Source: an uncultured Porphyromonadaceae bacterium
Lineage (GTDB): Bacteria; Bacteroidota; Bacteroidia; Bacteroidales; Muribaculaceae
Assembly (NCBI GenBank): GCA_905193485.1
Contig: CAJJOX010000121.1
Coordinates: 1-6,989, forward strand
DNA: 6,989 bases
Reading direction: 5' to 3'
In this document: positions 5,833 to 6,989 of the stretch, piece after piece
Position numbering within the stretch: position 1 is the first letter of the stretch
Layout: each line of letters opens with the position of its first letter
Position numbers and translations under genes: made by a program
The notes under the pieces: generated by a model
The model's input: only the letters and a program-made list of their open reading frames with translations
Database searches by the model: none
Told to the model about the DNA's origin: nothing

Positions 5833-6989
5833 ATGGAGAAATATCTCGTTTCCGCCAGAAAATACCGCCCGGCCACTTTTGCCTCCGTTGTGGGACAAAA
5901 AGCCCTGACCACCACACTGAAAAACGCAGTGGTCACCGGACGGCTGGCACATTCATACCTCTTCTGCGGATCGCGCGGCGTCGGCAAGACCTCGTGTGCG
6001 CGTATCTTTGCGAAGACAATCAACTGCGAGCATCTCACTCCGGAAGGCGAAGCCTGCAATGAATGCGAATCGTGCCGTGCCTTCAATGCCGGCACTTCGA
6101 TGAACATCGTGGAGCTTGACGCGGCATCCAACAACGGTGTCGACGACATGCGCACGCTCATCGAGCAGGTGCAGGTGCCCCCGTCGATGGGACGCTATCG
6201 CGTGTTTATAGTCGACGAGGTGCACATGCTTTCGTCGGCCGCATTCAACGCTTTTCTCAAGACGCTCGAAGAACCCCCGTCGTATGTGGTGTTCATCCTC
6301 GCCACAACCGAAAAGCACAAGATCATACCCACCATCCTGTCGCGTTGTCAGATCTATGATTTCCACCGCATCACCATACAGGACATGATCGACCACCTTG
6401 CCTACGTGGCCGCGCAGGAAGGCATCACCGCCGAGCCGGCGGCTCTTGGCGTCATAGCCTCGAAAGCCGACGGCGCCATGCGCGACGCCCTCTCGATATT
6501 CGATCAGGTGGCGGCTTCGTCGGGAGGCAACATCACATACCGGTCGGCCATCGACAACCTCAACGTGCTCGACTACGACTACTATCACCGTCTGCTCGAC
6601 ACATTCCTGGCCGGCGATGTGCTCCGCTCGTGGACCATATTCAAGGAAATACGCGACAACGGCTTCGACGCCCAGTTTTTCATCAACGGACTTGCCGGCT
6701 ATCTCCGCGACCTGATGGTGGCCCGCGATCCCGCCACACTTCCTCTCATCGAAGCCGGCGACAATGTGCGCTCCGACTTCGCATCGCGTGCCGCCAAATG
6801 CGACCCCGACTTCCTCTACCGCGCCATGTGCCTGTGCAACGACGCGGATCTCAACTATCGTGTGGCATCAAACAAACAGTTTCTCATCGAGCTGACACTC
6901 GCAAAAATATGCCAACCAGCCGGCCCCTCCCGCAATAACGGCGGCAACGGAGAGGGGCGGTTGAAACCCCTCTTTCCTCACCCCAGCAC
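5833..6989 (+). CDS. dnaX: DNA polymerase III subunit gamma/tau, 3' end outside window
   Basis: The frame starts at ATG 5833 and is open at the right edge (385 complete codons). DnaX is the ATPase motor of the clamp loader that puts the beta clamp on DNA, and its tau form also links polymerase and helicase. AAA+ landmarks are all intact: KYRPATF (10-16), Walker A GSRGVGKTS (46-54), the four zinc-binding Cys (65, 75, 78, 81), the DAASNNGVDD loop (96-105), Walker B VFIVDEVHML (124-133), sensor 1 ATTE (157-160), the SRC motif with Arg171 as arginine finger, and sensor 2 GAMRDAL (214-220). The clamp-loader collar domain covers roughly 235-360, and a Gly/Asn-rich linker begins near 362. The tau-specific C-terminus and any frameshift site for gamma lie beyond the window. 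It is transcribed away from the LPS operon and is functionally unrelated to it. Confidence 0.97.
   Translation, partial: MEKYLVSARKYRPATFASVVGQKALTTTLKNAVVTGRLAHSYLFCGSRGVGKTSCARIFAKTINCEHLTPEGEACNECESCRAFNAGTSMNIVELDAASNNGVDDMRTLIEQVQVPPSMGRYRVFIVDEVHMLSSAAFNAFLKTLEEPPSYVVFILATTEKHKIIPTILSRCQIYDFHRITIQDMIDHLAYVAAQEGITAEPAALGVIASKADGAMRDALSIFDQVAASSGGNITYRSAIDNLNVLDYDYYHRLLDTFLAGDVLRSWTIFKEIRDNGFDAQFFINGLAGYLRDLMVARDPATLPLIEAGDNVRSDFASRAAKCDPDFLYRAMCLCNDADLNYRVASNKQFLIELTLAKICQPAGPSRNNGGNGEGRLKPLFPHPS

Noticed and set aside
5953..6588. Leftward 211-codon open frame opposite dnaX
   Set aside because: dnaX on the other strand is unmistakable; the antisense translation is rich in Val, Gly and Arg with no known domain.

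Overview
The window looks like chromosomal DNA of a gut Bacteroidales bacterium. The evidence is the Bacteroidota-type promoter (-7 TAnnTTTG) before the rightward gene, the general lack of Shine-Dalgarno sequences, moderately high GC with frequent TCG and ATA codons, and lipid A and Kdo enzymes that read like Bacteroides-group versions. Muribaculaceae is my best guess at family level; this is inference from style, not a database match.

Positions 5563 down to 1 (minus strand) carry a compact leftward operon for the lipid A and inner-core part of lipopolysaccharide. In transcription order the genes are: a WaaA-type Kdo transferase (5563-4289), a LpxL-type lipid A acyltransferase overlapping it by 16 bases (4304-3396), a KdsB-family CMP-sugar synthetase (3365-2640), a GT9 heptosyltransferase-like enzyme (2627-1614), and a five-helix membrane phosphotransferase of the LTA synthase/sulfatase family (1565 leftward). 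Gaps are 48 bases or less, so one transcript is likely. A workable model is that the cytidylyltransferase activates a Kdo-like sugar, WaaA puts it on lipid A, LpxL completes acylation, the GT9 enzyme extends the core, and the membrane enzyme adds a phospho-substituent outside the inner membrane. The cytidylyltransferase has changes at several positions that normally contact Kdo, so its sugar may not be Kdo itself.

Positions 5564-5832 form a 269-base divergent intergenic region. It contains a convincing promoter for the rightward gene, a weaker candidate for the operon, and between them a GC-rich stretch with competing inverted repeats. From 5833 to the right edge runs dnaX (gamma/tau subunit of DNA polymerase III), cut by the window end.

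The left edge is the oddest part. The membrane phosphotransferase reads normally to about residue 461 and then, without a frame break, becomes a different protein resembling the region just before and at the start of a Firmicutes-type transglutaminase-like domain, with clearly different codon use. The two proteins probably share the few residues at the junction. An assembly chimera at a contig end is the most likely explanation, a real fusion or recombination the less likely one. No mobile element, CRISPR array, RNA gene or new defence system is visible.
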